From: an uncultured Clostridium sp.
Lineage (GTDB): Bacteria > Bacillota > Clostridia > Clostridiales > Clostridiaceae
Assembly (NCBI GenBank): GCA_934777095.1
Contig: CAKVNP010000135.1
Span: 1 to 6,507 of the forward strand
Direction: 5' to 3'
Length of the DNA stretch: 6,507 bases
Under the pieces are notes generated by a model, which saw only the letters and a list, made by a program, of their open reading frames with translations, was not told the origin of the DNA and ran no database searches. The translations under genes and the position numbers were made by a program. Below, in pieces: positions 1 to 6,187 of the stretch. Each line of letters begins with the position of its first letter. Position 1 is the first letter of the stretch.

Positions 1-11
1 ATAGTATCCAT
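1..11 (-). CDS. Possible 5' end of a gene running off the left edge
   Basis: Only an ATG and two further codons (Met-Asp-Thr) lie in the window, so nothing can be said about the product. The case rests on what precedes it on the minus strand: a purine-rich GGGGGGAAGGA stretch (32-22) about 10 bases before the ATG, and a near-consensus promoter at 105-76. An ATG at 22-20 is excluded because it reaches a TGA after one codon. It would be divergently transcribed from the kinase-like gene. The family cannot be named from three codons. Confidence 0.35.
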
Positions 12-75
12 TTTCAAAGCATCCTTCCCCCCAATTGTTTATTACTGTAAATAAAACCATATTTAACTGATTTTT

Positions 76-105
76 AGTATATATAACTTTTTATTTTTTT
101 GTCAA
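76..105 (-). promoter_or_regulatory. Sigma-A-type promoter for the left-edge gene
   Basis: On the minus strand TTGACA (105-100, perfect -35) is followed after 18 bases by TATACT (81-76, five of six matches to the -10). Transcription would start near 69, leaving a leader of roughly 58 nt before the ATG at 11. The promoter points away from the kinase-like gene. No equally good promoter faces that gene: a TATAAT at 154-159 is the best candidate, but it has no recognisable -35. Confidence 0.6.
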
Positions 106-188
106 TATTTAATATATAAAATTATTAGCAGTAGAAAATAATTAATTATATCATATAATAAATTATAATAATATTTCAACGTGATAAA

Positions 189-770
189 ATGAGATACATT
201 TTAGATATAAAAAAATGCAAATTCATTGGAAAAGGTCATGAAGGAACCGTATATCTAACACCTGAAGGTTTTGCACTTAAAATCTTTCATAAAAACAAAA
301 GTGCTTCTAATGAAGTAGCTATTTTGGAGAAAGTAAGCAGTAGCCGTTTTTTTCCTAAAGTATTATTTTTAGCAAACAATATGGTTTTAAGAGAATATGT
401 TGACGGTGAAAACTTAAAATCACATTTAAAAAAACATGGTTTGTCTTATTGTTTAGCAGTAGAAATAACTGATCTTATTGAAGAATTTAAACTTCTTCAC
501 TTTAGCCGCCTCAACATTAGAAATGCTCATATCTTTGTAACCAAGGATGAAAAAATCAAAATAATAGATCCTAGAAAGACCTATACAAAAGACACACCAT
601 ATCCAAAAGATATTATTAAAATACTCAATTCTTTAAACCTATATGATCAATACCTCCAGCATCTTTCCTCCTATAGACCTGATTTATTAATATATTGGTC
701 AGAAGCATATGATTATTTTATTAAAATGTGCAAAAAAAGTTATCTTATTAACTTTTCTCTTTGTAACTAA
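189..770 (+). CDS. Small protein-kinase-like protein, possibly catalytically impaired
   Basis: This 193-residue protein has the layout of a minimal bacterial eukaryote-like Ser/Thr kinase fold. Visible are a glycine-rich loop (GKGHEGTVY, 14-22), the ATP-anchoring Lys in ALKIF (K31), a Glu in the following helix (E42), a hinge-like REYVDGENL (68-76), a catalytic-loop region (107-117) and a DFG-like IIDPRK with D127. It is far shorter than a full kinase domain of about 260 residues and has no transmembrane or sensor part, so it should be cytoplasmic. In my alignment the catalytic Asp is replaced by Asn (N109) and the metal-binding Asn by His (H114), so it may be a pseudokinase or an atypical kinase. 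The ATG is the only conventional start, since an in-frame TAA lies at 159-161. The ribosome site is poor and the gene may be weakly translated. It stands alone, divergent from the left-edge gene and convergent with the LtaS-type gene. Family assignment is fairly safe; substrate and role are unknown. Confidence 0.7.
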   Translation: MRYILDIKKCKFIGKGHEGTVYLTPEGFALKIFHKNKSASNEVAILEKVSSSRFFPKVLFLANNMVLREYVDGENLKSHLKKHGLSYCLAVEITDLIEEFKLLHFSRLNIRNAHIFVTKDEKIKIIDPRKTYTKDTPYPKDIIKILNSLNLYDQYLQHLSSYRPDLLIYWSEAYDYFIKMCKKSYLINFSLCN

Positions 771-776
771 TAAAAA

Positions 777-810
777 AGCTTGAAAGGCAAAGCCCTTCAA
801 GCTCTTTTTT
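777..810. terminator. Bidirectional intrinsic terminator between convergent genes
   Basis: AGCTTGAA (777-784) pairs with TTCAAGCT (796-803). After one mismatch, GGC (786-788) pairs with GCC (792-794) around an AAA loop. T805-T810 gives the U-tract for the kinase-like gene. The A-run at 772-777 gives the U-tract for the LtaS-type gene arriving from the other side, whose stop codon lies in the T-run at 809-811. Confidence 0.85.
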
Positions 811-2911
811 ATGCAGCTGAATTTTCACTATCTTCTAATTCAAGCTGCTCATTTTCTTCATTTTCTAATTGCTCTGCTTGTTCTTCATCATTTTCCTCAC
901 CGCTTGGATAAATATATTCATATTTTTCCGATGTGCTAAGAACATGATTAGTAACTGTTACTTGTTGTATAGCTATTGAAACATCTCTATCTAAAATACA
1001 ATCTTCTACCATAAGAGTATTTCTATCTATAAACACTGTATTCTTTTCAGTTTTATCAATTTTCACTCTGCTATAATCAGTAAAATTATTACCTTTTATT
1101 ATTAGATTCCCATCCTCTTCATATACATCTGAAATCAAAATTTCTTTTACTCCCATTTGTAAATCAGTAGGTTCATATGGATTCTCTTCATTATAAATAT
1201 ATTGATTTCCATATAACATATCATATTGAAGCATTTTTAAATTCTTTAAGTAATCTTCTGTACCGCTATAATTCTGATGGTAATTAATTAAAGTACCATG
1301 AGTGATTCCTAATTGCTTTAACACATGAGAAGTTAATTGATATGCTTCTAAATCTTGATCTTGTTTTGGCATATCATAATTGCTCCATACAACATATTCA
1401 GTTTGATATATATCACCATTTGCAAGTTCTTCATCCTTTATTTCTAAGCTTGGCAGATGATCTCCATACATTACTAAGACAGTCTTCTCATCTACTTTAT
1501 CTAATGCAGCAGTTAATTCCCTTATAAAATCATCCATTTCGCTTATTTCATTGATATAATATTCAAATGAATTTAATCTTGCTTCATTCTCAAGCCCTGA
1601 AATAGTAATCTTAGAATGCCCTTCTACTGGTGTATCAGGATAGTCTCCATGTCCTTGCACAGATATTGTGTAAATAAAATCTTGATTTTCAGATGAATTT
1701 AACGCATCTAATATACTCTCAGTTAAATATTTATCTTTTGCCCATCCTAGCGGAGTAGTTTCTTCGATATTCATATATTCTATTGATGTAAATGTATCAA
1801 ATCCCAACTTTTTAAATACATTTTGTCTAGTATAGAAAGTACCCTTATTATTATGTATAGCATGAGTCTTATACCCTAAATCGCTTAAATCATAATTGAT
1901 ACTTTCCGCTGTTGTCTTTCTCAATATAGTTTTATATGGATATTCACCTGGCCCAAAGAACTCTAAGTTCATTCCTGAAATAACTTCAAACTCTGTATTA
2001 GCTGTTCCAGCCCCTACTGATGGAACTGATAGAAATCCTGATGAATACTTTTCTTTTAATTCAGTAAAATACGGAATTGGGTCTTCTGAGAACTCCATTC
2101 CAGTAAAATATTTTGGATCAAAGAAAGATTCAAGTTGAAGGAATATTATATTGGGCATATCTTCTTTTGAAGCTTGTACACCTTCACCGTTGTTTGCTAA
2201 TTCAGTAATTTGTCCTAGTTCTATTTCACCCATATCATTACTGAATATTTCCTTTATTGCATCTTTTGAATAATTTGCCGGCTTACTTATTCCGGTATTT
2301 AATAATGTATTCGAGAAGCAATATGGGAATCCATAATCTAAATAAGCAAAGGCAATATTTCCAAAATAGTTTTCTACCACTTTAGTAGTTATGGCTAATT
2401 TTGTTATTCCTGTAAAACTTGCAATGCAAATAACTAAAACCATTAAATTTTTCTTATATTTTATCTGCCCTTCATATTTGGGAGCAAAAATAAATGCTGC
2501 AATTAAAGCAACTATTACAACCCCTATACAAATACAAATAAAAATTATCTGGAATTTTGTAAGATACTTAGTCATAACATCAAATACTGAACTTAATAAC
2601 TTAAGCTCCGTTGCCGTAAAAGGCGTTACCCTATTACTTAAAACAATACCGTTAGTAATACCTCCAGCAAGCCATATAGTTGATATTATTGAGTATGCAA
2701 ATAACCTTCTTCTTATTAATAATAGTATTGAAAAAGTTATTAATATAATTAGCGAATTATATAAAAATACTACTGGACTCTTTACAAAATAATTAAGTGC
2801 ATCAATTATTGATCTTCTGCTACAAGCTTCAATAACAAAATTTAAAATAATAGATGTCACTACACATAAAAAAGTATAATTATATAAATACTTTTTATTA
2901 AATTCTTTCAT
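809..2911 (-). CDS. LtaS-type membrane sulfatase (lipoteichoic acid synthase family)
   Basis: This 700-residue protein belongs to the LtaS/alkaline-phosphatase superfamily, whose members transfer glycerol-phosphate (or related groups) from a lipid donor to a cell-envelope polymer outside the membrane. About five hydrophobic helices fill residues 10-175, followed by the extracellular catalytic domain from about 250 to 560. Expected active-site elements are present: NIIFLQLESF with the metal-ligand Glu (E261), the GAGTANTEF segment carrying the nucleophile Thr (T303), SVQGHGDYP with H421, and VMYGDH with metal ligands D484 and H485. A roughly 85-residue beta-rich segment follows (585-670), resembling an Ig/IPT-like domain, and then an acidic Glu/Gln-rich tail (671-700). 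The start is the ATG at 2911-2909: TGAGGGA (2924-2918) sits seven bases upstream, whereas the in-frame TTG at 2917 would abut that site. It forms its own transcription unit. Whether it makes the main lipoteichoic acid chain, a primer or another decoration cannot be told from sequence. Confidence 0.88.
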   Translation of the reverse strand: MKEFNKKYLYNYTFLCVVTSIILNFVIEACSRRSIIDALNYFVKSPVVFLYNSLIILITFSILLLIRRRLFAYSIISTIWLAGGITNGIVLSNRVTPFTATELKLLSSVFDVMTKYLTKFQIIFICICIGVVIVALIAAFIFAPKYEGQIKYKKNLMVLVICIASFTGITKLAITTKVVENYFGNIAFAYLDYGFPYCFSNTLLNTGISKPANYSKDAIKEIFSNDMGEIELGQITELANNGEGVQASKEDMPNIIFLQLESFFDPKYFTGMEFSEDPIPYFTELKEKYSSGFLSVPSVGAGTANTEFEVISGMNLEFFGPGEYPYKTILRKTTAESINYDLSDLGYKTHAIHNNKGTFYTRQNVFKKLGFDTFTSIEYMNIEETTPLGWAKDKYLTESILDALNSSENQDFIYTISVQGHGDYPDTPVEGHSKITISGLENEARLNSFEYYINEISEMDDFIRELTAALDKVDEKTVLVMYGDHLPSLEIKDEELANGDIYQTEYVVWSNYDMPKQDQDLEAYQLTSHVLKQLGITHGTLINYHQNYSGTEDYLKNLKMLQYDMLYGNQYIYNEENPYEPTDLQMGVKEILISDVYEEDGNLIIKGNNFTDYSRVKIDKTEKNTVFIDRNTLMVEDCILDRDVSIAIQQVTVTNHVLSTSEKYEYIYPSGEENDEEQAEQLENEENEQLELEDSENSAA

Positions 2912-2953
2912 AGTCAATCCCTCAATTTTCTTTATTTTTCTAATTTTAATTTA

Positions 2954-2982
2954 AAGTAACTATCTTGCTCTTTTAGTTACTT
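2954..2982. repeat. 8-bp inverted repeat at the predicted start of the LtaS-type transcript
   Basis: AAGTAACT (2954-2961) and AGTTACTT (2975-2982) are perfect inverted copies separated by 13 bases. They span about +1 to +28 of the transcript predicted from the TATAAT at 2993-2988. This could be a repressor operator covering the start point or a hairpin at the 5' end of the mRNA. There is no following T-run, so it is not a terminator. Confidence 0.45.
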
Positions 2983-2987
2983 ATAGT

Positions 2988-3016
2988 ATTATACACATTT
3001 TTGATAAAATTTAAAA
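2988..3016 (-). promoter_or_regulatory. Promoter of the LtaS-type gene
   Basis: TATAAT (2993-2988, perfect -10) is preceded after 17 bases by TTTTAA (3016-3011), a poor -35 matching three of six positions. Transcription would start near 2981, giving a leader of about 70 nt. The weak -35 suggests modest basal strength or help from an activator. Confidence 0.5.
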
Positions 3017-3055
3017 CCTTTTTATTCCATTATACAAATTTAGTAAGCTTTTAAT

Positions 3056-3081
3056 AAAAAAAGCTCCGGTTTTTACCGAAG
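3056..3081 (-). terminator. Intrinsic terminator after the marR / hydrolase-remnant unit
   Basis: On the minus strand CTTCGGT (3081-3075) pairs with ACCGGAG (3070-3064) across a four-base loop, with one U-G wobble, and is followed by a C and seven Ts (3062-3056). On the plus strand the wobble becomes a C-A mismatch and the T-run is short, so it works mainly on minus-strand transcripts. It separates this unit from the LtaS-type promoter downstream. Confidence 0.8.
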
Positions 3082-3148
3082 TTTTGGGATTATTCTTAGA
3101 AATTAATCATAATTTAAGTATATATACCACTGATTTACTAGCATTTTT

Positions 3149-3352
3149 TTATAAATCATTCATTAATTCCACTGTATATTTAATAGCTTGATTTATCTGT
3201 TCTTCCCCTGAAATCTTGCTCTCATTATCTCCTGATTGTTTGCCATAACTTCCAAAGTTACCATGGTTACCGCCTTTAATTTCTATTATCTTTGAATTTT
3301 TTATCGCTACTACCCTGCTGGCTTTTTTCATTACTTTATTATGTTTCTGCAT
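3149..3352 (-). pseudogene. C-terminal remnant of an alpha/beta hydrolase
   Basis: The 67-residue reading frame ends in what I recognise as the C-terminal part of a small alpha/beta-hydrolase family (Abhydrolase_5-like): IKGGNHGNFGSYGKQSGD (25-42), with the catalytic His at H30, then ISGEEQINQAIKYT (47-60). The nucleophile Ser and acidic residue of the triad, and most of the fold (members run to some 200-300 residues), are missing, so it cannot be an active hydrolase. Yet the frame begins with an excellent ribosome site, AGGAGG (3363-3358) five bases before the ATG, inside the end of marR and overlapping it by 22 bases. The simplest reading is an internal deletion that fused the original start region to the C-terminal part, with the join in the first 20 or so codons. 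It is probably still transcribed and translated with marR; a new role for the short peptide is possible but unsupported. Confidence 0.6.
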
Positions 3353-3759
3353 AATATCCTCCTTAGTTCCTCTTTATCTTCGTCTCCTATATTGTCTTCT
3401 ATTTCTTTTTCAATCTCAATTTTTATTTTATTAATTTCCCTGCAGCACTTTTCACCATGCTGGGTTAATACCACACTCTTATCCCTCTTATTATCAGGCT
3501 TTTCTTTAAATTCTACATATCCTCGTTCTATAAGTCCTTTAATAATCTTATGTACCCCTTGTCTTGAAATGCCTATTCTTCTTGCTATTTCAGCCATAGT
3601 AAATTCTCCTTTTTCAACTATAGCTAAAATATAAGTTTCAGAACTGCTAAGTTCCTCATTGCTCAGATCCTTCCACTTATCATTAAGTTTATTCCTTAAT
3701 TCTTTATGTCGTTCACTAATTAAATCAATTAAGCTTAATGTACTATAATCACCTATCAT
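3331..3759 (-). CDS. MarR-family transcriptional regulator
   Basis: The 142-residue protein has the MarR winged-helix plan: an N-terminal dimerisation helix region, a helix-turn-helix at about 53-82 (FTMAEIARRIGISRQGVHKI with the recognition helix near 64-76), a basic beta-wing (KEKPDNKRDKSVVLT, 85-99) and C-terminal helices (about 103-142) completing the dimer interface. MarR proteins bind palindromic DNA as dimers, usually as repressors released by small ligands or oxidation. The start is the ATG at 3759-3757, with AGGAG seven bases upstream and a good promoter behind it. It is divergent from the DUF2798-like membrane gene and shares an intergenic region with two palindromes that are its likely binding sites, so it probably controls that gene and itself. 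The hydrolase remnant overlaps its 3' end by 22 bases. The ligand is not predictable. Confidence 0.9.
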   Translation of the reverse strand: MIGDYSTLSLIDLISERHKELRNKLNDKWKDLSNEELSSSETYILAIVEKGEFTMAEIARRIGISRQGVHKIIKGLIERGYVEFKEKPDNKRDKSVVLTQHGEKCCREINKIKIEIEKEIEDNIGDEDKEELRRILCRNIIK

Positions 3760-3794
3760 AATATAGCTCCTATATTTTATCTAAATTCATTCAT

Positions 3795-3823
3795 ATTATA
3801 ACACCTTTTTAAATTAATGAAAA
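3795..3823 (-). promoter_or_regulatory. Promoter of the marR gene
   Basis: TTTTCA (3823-3818, four of six -35 matches), a 17-base spacer and a perfect TATAAT (3800-3795) predict a start near 3788 and a leader of about 28 nt. The left operator (3833-3847) lies ten bases upstream of the -35, so repressor there could hinder polymerase only indirectly. Autoregulation may be partial. Confidence 0.65.
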
Positions 3824-3826
3824 TTA

Positions 3827-3848
3827 TTTTTAGTAAACCAAGTTGACA
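3827..3848. promoter_or_regulatory. Left MarR-type operator (imperfect palindrome, direct repeat copy 1)
   Basis: GTAAAC-CAA-GTTGAC (3833-3847) is a 15-bp dyad with one mismatch. It lies in a 22-bp block repeated with a single difference at 3873-3894. The differing base (G3845) breaks palindrome symmetry but creates a perfect TTGACA, the -35 of the DUF2798-like gene. Repressor here would cover that -35. Confidence 0.65.
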
Positions 3849-3872
3849 TTTTTAAATTACATATGATACTAT
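3843..3872 (+). promoter_or_regulatory. Promoter of the DUF2798-like gene
   Basis: Perfect TTGACA (3843-3848) is followed by a -10 region at 3865-3872. Either GATACT (16-base spacer), or TACTAT (18-base spacer) with an extended TG at 3864-3865, could serve. Transcription would start around 3877-3880, inside the right operator, giving a leader of about 40 nt. Confidence 0.6.
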
Positions 3873-3894
3873 TTTTTAGTAAACCAAGTTTACA
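3873..3894. promoter_or_regulatory. Right MarR-type operator (perfect palindrome, direct repeat copy 2)
   Basis: GTAAAC-CAA-GTTTAC (3879-3893) is a perfect inverted repeat with 6-bp arms, 46 bp downstream of copy 1. It covers the predicted transcription start of the membrane-protein gene, so a bound dimer would block initiation directly. Its perfect symmetry suggests the higher-affinity site. Confidence 0.7.
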
Positions 3895-3917
3895 ATTTGA
3901 TTTTAGGAGTGAACTTA

Positions 3918-4379
3918 ATGGGAAAAAATAAAAAAGAAGCTTTTATCTTTACTTTAATGATGTGTTTTGGGATGGTTTTAGGAATGACTATCTATAATAT
4001 GATATTATCTATGGGATTTACAACTGATATATTTAAAGCACTTTTAATTGGTTTCTGGCCAGGATTTATTATTGCATTATTTTTAGATGTATTTGTTGTA
4101 GGTAAAGCTGCAAAAGCTATTGCAGGTAAAATAGTTCCAGAAGATGCACCAATGATTAGAAAAATACTTACTATTTCAGGGTTAATGATCTGCGGAATGG
4201 TTATCTTTATGTCCTTCTACGGAGCTGTAATTCATACTGGCTTTACAAAAGAGCTAATACCTGCTTACTTAAATGGAATTTGGAAGAACTTCATTATGGC
4301 AGTACCACTTAATTTATTAGTAGTTTCTCCAATTGCTAGAGGAATTTTCTTTAAGATGTTCCCCGTAGAAGAAGCTTAA
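3918..4379 (+). CDS. Four-helix membrane protein with two tandem DUF2798-like halves
   Basis: The 153-residue protein is almost entirely membrane-embedded, with hydrophobic segments at about 8-30, 42-62, 85-105 and 122-145. The halves align with each other: MGFTTDIFKALLIGFWPGF (32-50) matches TGFTKELIPAYLNGIWKNF (107-125), and LFLDVFVVGKAAKAI (54-68) matches VPLNLLVVSPIARGI (129-143). Each half resembles the short two-helix DUF2798 domain, so this is an internal duplication. No catalytic or transport motif is visible and the function of the family is not established. The ATG at 3918 is chosen because AGGAG (3905-3909) lies eight bases upstream; the in-frame TTG at 3897 precedes the ribosome site and would add residues encoded by it. 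The gene is divergent from marR and very likely repressed by it. A role in coping with a toxic compound or envelope stress sensed by the regulator is inference only. Confidence 0.8.
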   Translation: MGKNKKEAFIFTLMMCFGMVLGMTIYNMILSMGFTTDIFKALLIGFWPGFIIALFLDVFVVGKAAKAIAGKIVPEDAPMIRKILTISGLMICGMVIFMSFYGAVIHTGFTKELIPAYLNGIWKNFIMAVPLNLLVVSPIARGIFFKMFPVEEA

Positions 4380-4396
4380 TTCATAATTTGTAATTG

Positions 4397-4426
4397 AAAA
4401 AACCACAGTTTCCGCTGTGGTTTTTT
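4397..4426. terminator. Bidirectional intrinsic terminator
   Basis: AAAAAACCACAG (4397-4408) is perfectly complementary to CTGTGGTTTTTT (4415-4426) around the loop TTTCCG. The T-run ends the DUF2798-like transcript, and the A-run supplies the U-tract for the convergent ABC-F gene, whose stop codon is 28 bases away. Confidence 0.92.
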
Positions 4427-4454
4427 GTTACCATTTATCTTTTCAAGTCTGCTT

Positions 4455-6080
4455 TTAACTATAAATCCGCTTTAATTTAAGAATTTCAGTATACTCTTCT
4501 GCTAACTTTTTATACTCTTGGCTTTCTTTATTTAAAGTGCTTAACTGCCCTATTATATATGCAAGCTTATTATCTAAAATTATTTTTTCCTCTGCTAATT
4601 TCTTATTAGCATTATTTTCAGCTTGCTCTTTTTTCTTATCCAAATATTCAGCAAATCCATATTCACATCGCTTAATACTTTTATTTTCAAAAATCAGCAG
4701 CTTATTACAGATTTTTTCTAACATATACCTATCATGTGTCACTAATATAATAGTTCCATTATACTTTGCTAGTGCTTCTTCTAATTGCTCCCTTACATGA
4801 AGATCAATATGATTAGTCGGTTCATCTAAAATTAAGATATCACATTTTTCTCTAATCATTAAAAGAAGCTTTAGCTTCATTCTTTCACCTAAACTTAATA
4901 CTGCAATCTTTTTATTTAGGCTTTCTGAGGCAAAACCCATTAAGAAAAGTTCAGTTCGTAGCTCTCCAAGCTGCTCTCTGTTATCAACAGAAAATAATTC
5001 TAGCACTGTAGCTTCATCATTTAAATCTATTACATCCTGGCTGATATATCCTATTTTCCTACTCTTATTTATCTTTAATTCCCCTTCAACATCATTTAAT
5101 CCTAGCATAGCTTTTATTAATGTTGATTTACCACAGCCATTTGGTCCATATATACCAATCTTTTCACTATGCCTAATATAAAATGAAGACTTATTAAACA
5201 AAACCTTCTTCCCAAAACTTTTGCTGATATCTTCAACTTGCACAACTACTGCACCTATTTTAGCCGCTTTATTTATCTTAAAAACTATTTCCGCTTCTTC
5301 CTTTGGCTTTTCAACACCCTCAACTTCAATCTTTTCTAACCTTTTTATCTGTGACTTTATCCTAGCATCCATTCTCTTAGCTTTTGCCCTATTAAATTGT
5401 TTGCCACCTTTTTTATTGCCTGATTCAACTGCCTTTCTTGCTGCCTCTCGATGTGCTTTAGAGGACCATTGTTTTAGCTCTGTAATCTGACCAGTTATTC
5501 TTTCTTTAACTTTTTCCTGCTGTATATATAAATTTAAACTATCCTCATATTCTTTCCTTTTTATCTGTCTATACCATGAATAATTTCCGTTATAATTAGT
5601 TATCCTTTTATTTTCTATTTCCACAACTCTATTCACTGTTTGATCTAAAAAATATCTATCATGTGAAATAATCAGGATAGTTCCCTTGTATTTGCTAATT
5701 TCTTTAATAAGCCATTCTACTCCTGCATAATCTAAATGATTAGTAGGTTCATCTAAAATAATAAAATTATACTTTCCATATAAGACTTCGGTAAGAAGCT
5801 TTCTAGTTCTTTCACCTCCACTTAATGTATCTTTTAATTCTTCATATTCTGTGGCTTGTTTCATATAGCCAATAGTTACGCCTTGTTTATACCAGACAAC
5901 TTTTCCATCATCAGCTTCTATTCTTCCTGTTAATATATTAGCCAAAGTAGTTTTTCCCGCACCATTATCTCCTACAATGCCTAACCTTTCCCCTAATGAA
6001 ACTTTAAAATTTATTTTATCTAAAATAATCCTTTCGCCATATTCCTTTGAGATATTTTCACATTCCATTAATACTGTCAT
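4455..6080 (-). CDS. ABC-F ATPase, antibiotic-resistance (ribosomal protection) type
   Basis: The 541-residue protein has two ATPase domains and no membrane segments, the hallmark of ABC-F proteins, which act on ribosomes rather than in transport. Domain 1 has Walker A GDNGAGKTT (37-45), signature LSGGE (86-90), Walker B with catalytic E111 (ILDEPTNHLD, 108-117) and H140. Domain 2 has GPNGCGKST (312-320), LSLGE (395-399), E420 within ILDEPTNHID and H449. All catalytic residues are intact. Only about 40 residues separate Walker A and signature in domain 1, against about 75 in domain 2, so there is no Arm insertion. The long charged inter-domain linker (about 168-270, including QWSSKAHREAAR and RAKAKRMDARIKSQIKRLEK) resembles that of Vga/Lsa/CplR-type proteins, which reach the peptidyl-transferase centre and dislodge lincosamides, pleuromutilins and streptogramin A. 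A Lys/Glu-rich coiled extension ends the protein (about 480-541). The ATG at 6080 has AGGAG nine bases upstream. The attenuator-like leader fits drug-induced expression. The exact drug range is not readable from sequence. Confidence 0.88.
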   Translation of the reverse strand: MTVLMECENISKEYGERIILDKINFKVSLGERLGIVGDNGAGKTTLANILTGRIEADDGKVVWYKQGVTIGYMKQATEYEELKDTLSGGERTRKLLTEVLYGKYNFIILDEPTNHLDYAGVEWLIKEISKYKGTILIISHDRYFLDQTVNRVVEIENKRITNYNGNYSWYRQIKRKEYEDSLNLYIQQEKVKERITGQITELKQWSSKAHREAARKAVESGNKKGGKQFNRAKAKRMDARIKSQIKRLEKIEVEGVEKPKEEAEIVFKINKAAKIGAVVVQVEDISKSFGKKVLFNKSSFYIRHSEKIGIYGPNGCGKSTLIKAMLGLNDVEGELKINKSRKIGYISQDVIDLNDEATVLELFSVDNREQLGELRTELFLMGFASESLNKKIAVLSLGERMKLKLLLMIREKCDILILDEPTNHIDLHVREQLEEALAKYNGTIILVTHDRYMLEKICNKLLIFENKSIKRCEYGFAEYLDKKKEQAENNANKKLAEEKIILDNKLAYIIGQLSTLNKESQEYKKLAEEYTEILKLKRIYS

Positions 6081-6146
6081 AAAATCACTCTCCTATCTAA
6101 GGACAAGCTCATTAGTTCAAAAAAATGCTGCTAAAATTATTTAAAT

Positions 6147-6187
6147 AAAAAAATACTATATACAAGCTCCGCCCATATATAGTATTT
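6147..6187 (-). terminator. Attenuator terminator inside the ABC-F leader
   Basis: On the minus strand AAATACTATATA (6187-6176) pairs perfectly with TATATAGTATTT (6162-6151). The stem continues through TGGGC/GCTTG (6175-6171 with 6167-6163, three of five pairs being G-U) to a GGA loop, 17 pairs in all, and seven Ts (6153-6147) close it. The G-U pairs would be A-C mismatches in plus-strand RNA, which supports action on the ABC-F transcript. It lies 67 bases before the gene, so it must be overcome for expression. Confidence 0.75.

Noticed and set aside
1342..2792. Open plus-strand frames within the LtaS-type gene (1342-1527, 1896-2138, 2391-2792)
   Set aside because: They lie wholly antisense to a gene with clear active-site motifs, show no family features, and arise from the low stop frequency opposite AT-rich coding sequence.
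2912..2917. Upstream TTG start for the LtaS-type gene, two codons before the ATG
   Set aside because: The GAGGG ribosome site ends at 2919, directly against this TTG, leaving no usable spacing; the ATG at 2911 is seven bases from TGAGGGA.
3341..3634. Open plus-strand frame opposite marR
   Set aside because: Its Ser/Leu/Ile-rich translation is the antisense of a well-supported MarR gene, with no recognisable motif.
3827..3894. Two-copy repeat considered as a degenerate CRISPR or transposon end
   Set aside because: Only two copies with a palindromic core, placed exactly over promoter elements between marR and its divergent neighbour; operators explain it better.
3897..3917. TTG start extending the DUF2798-like protein by seven residues
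   Set aside because: It lies upstream of the AGGAG site at 3905-3909, which fits the ATG at 3918 well, and no ribosome site precedes the TTG.
4537..5490. Open plus-strand frames opposite the ABC-F gene (4537-4800, 5221-5490)
   Set aside because: Both are antisense to conserved ATPase and linker sequence and have no independent support.
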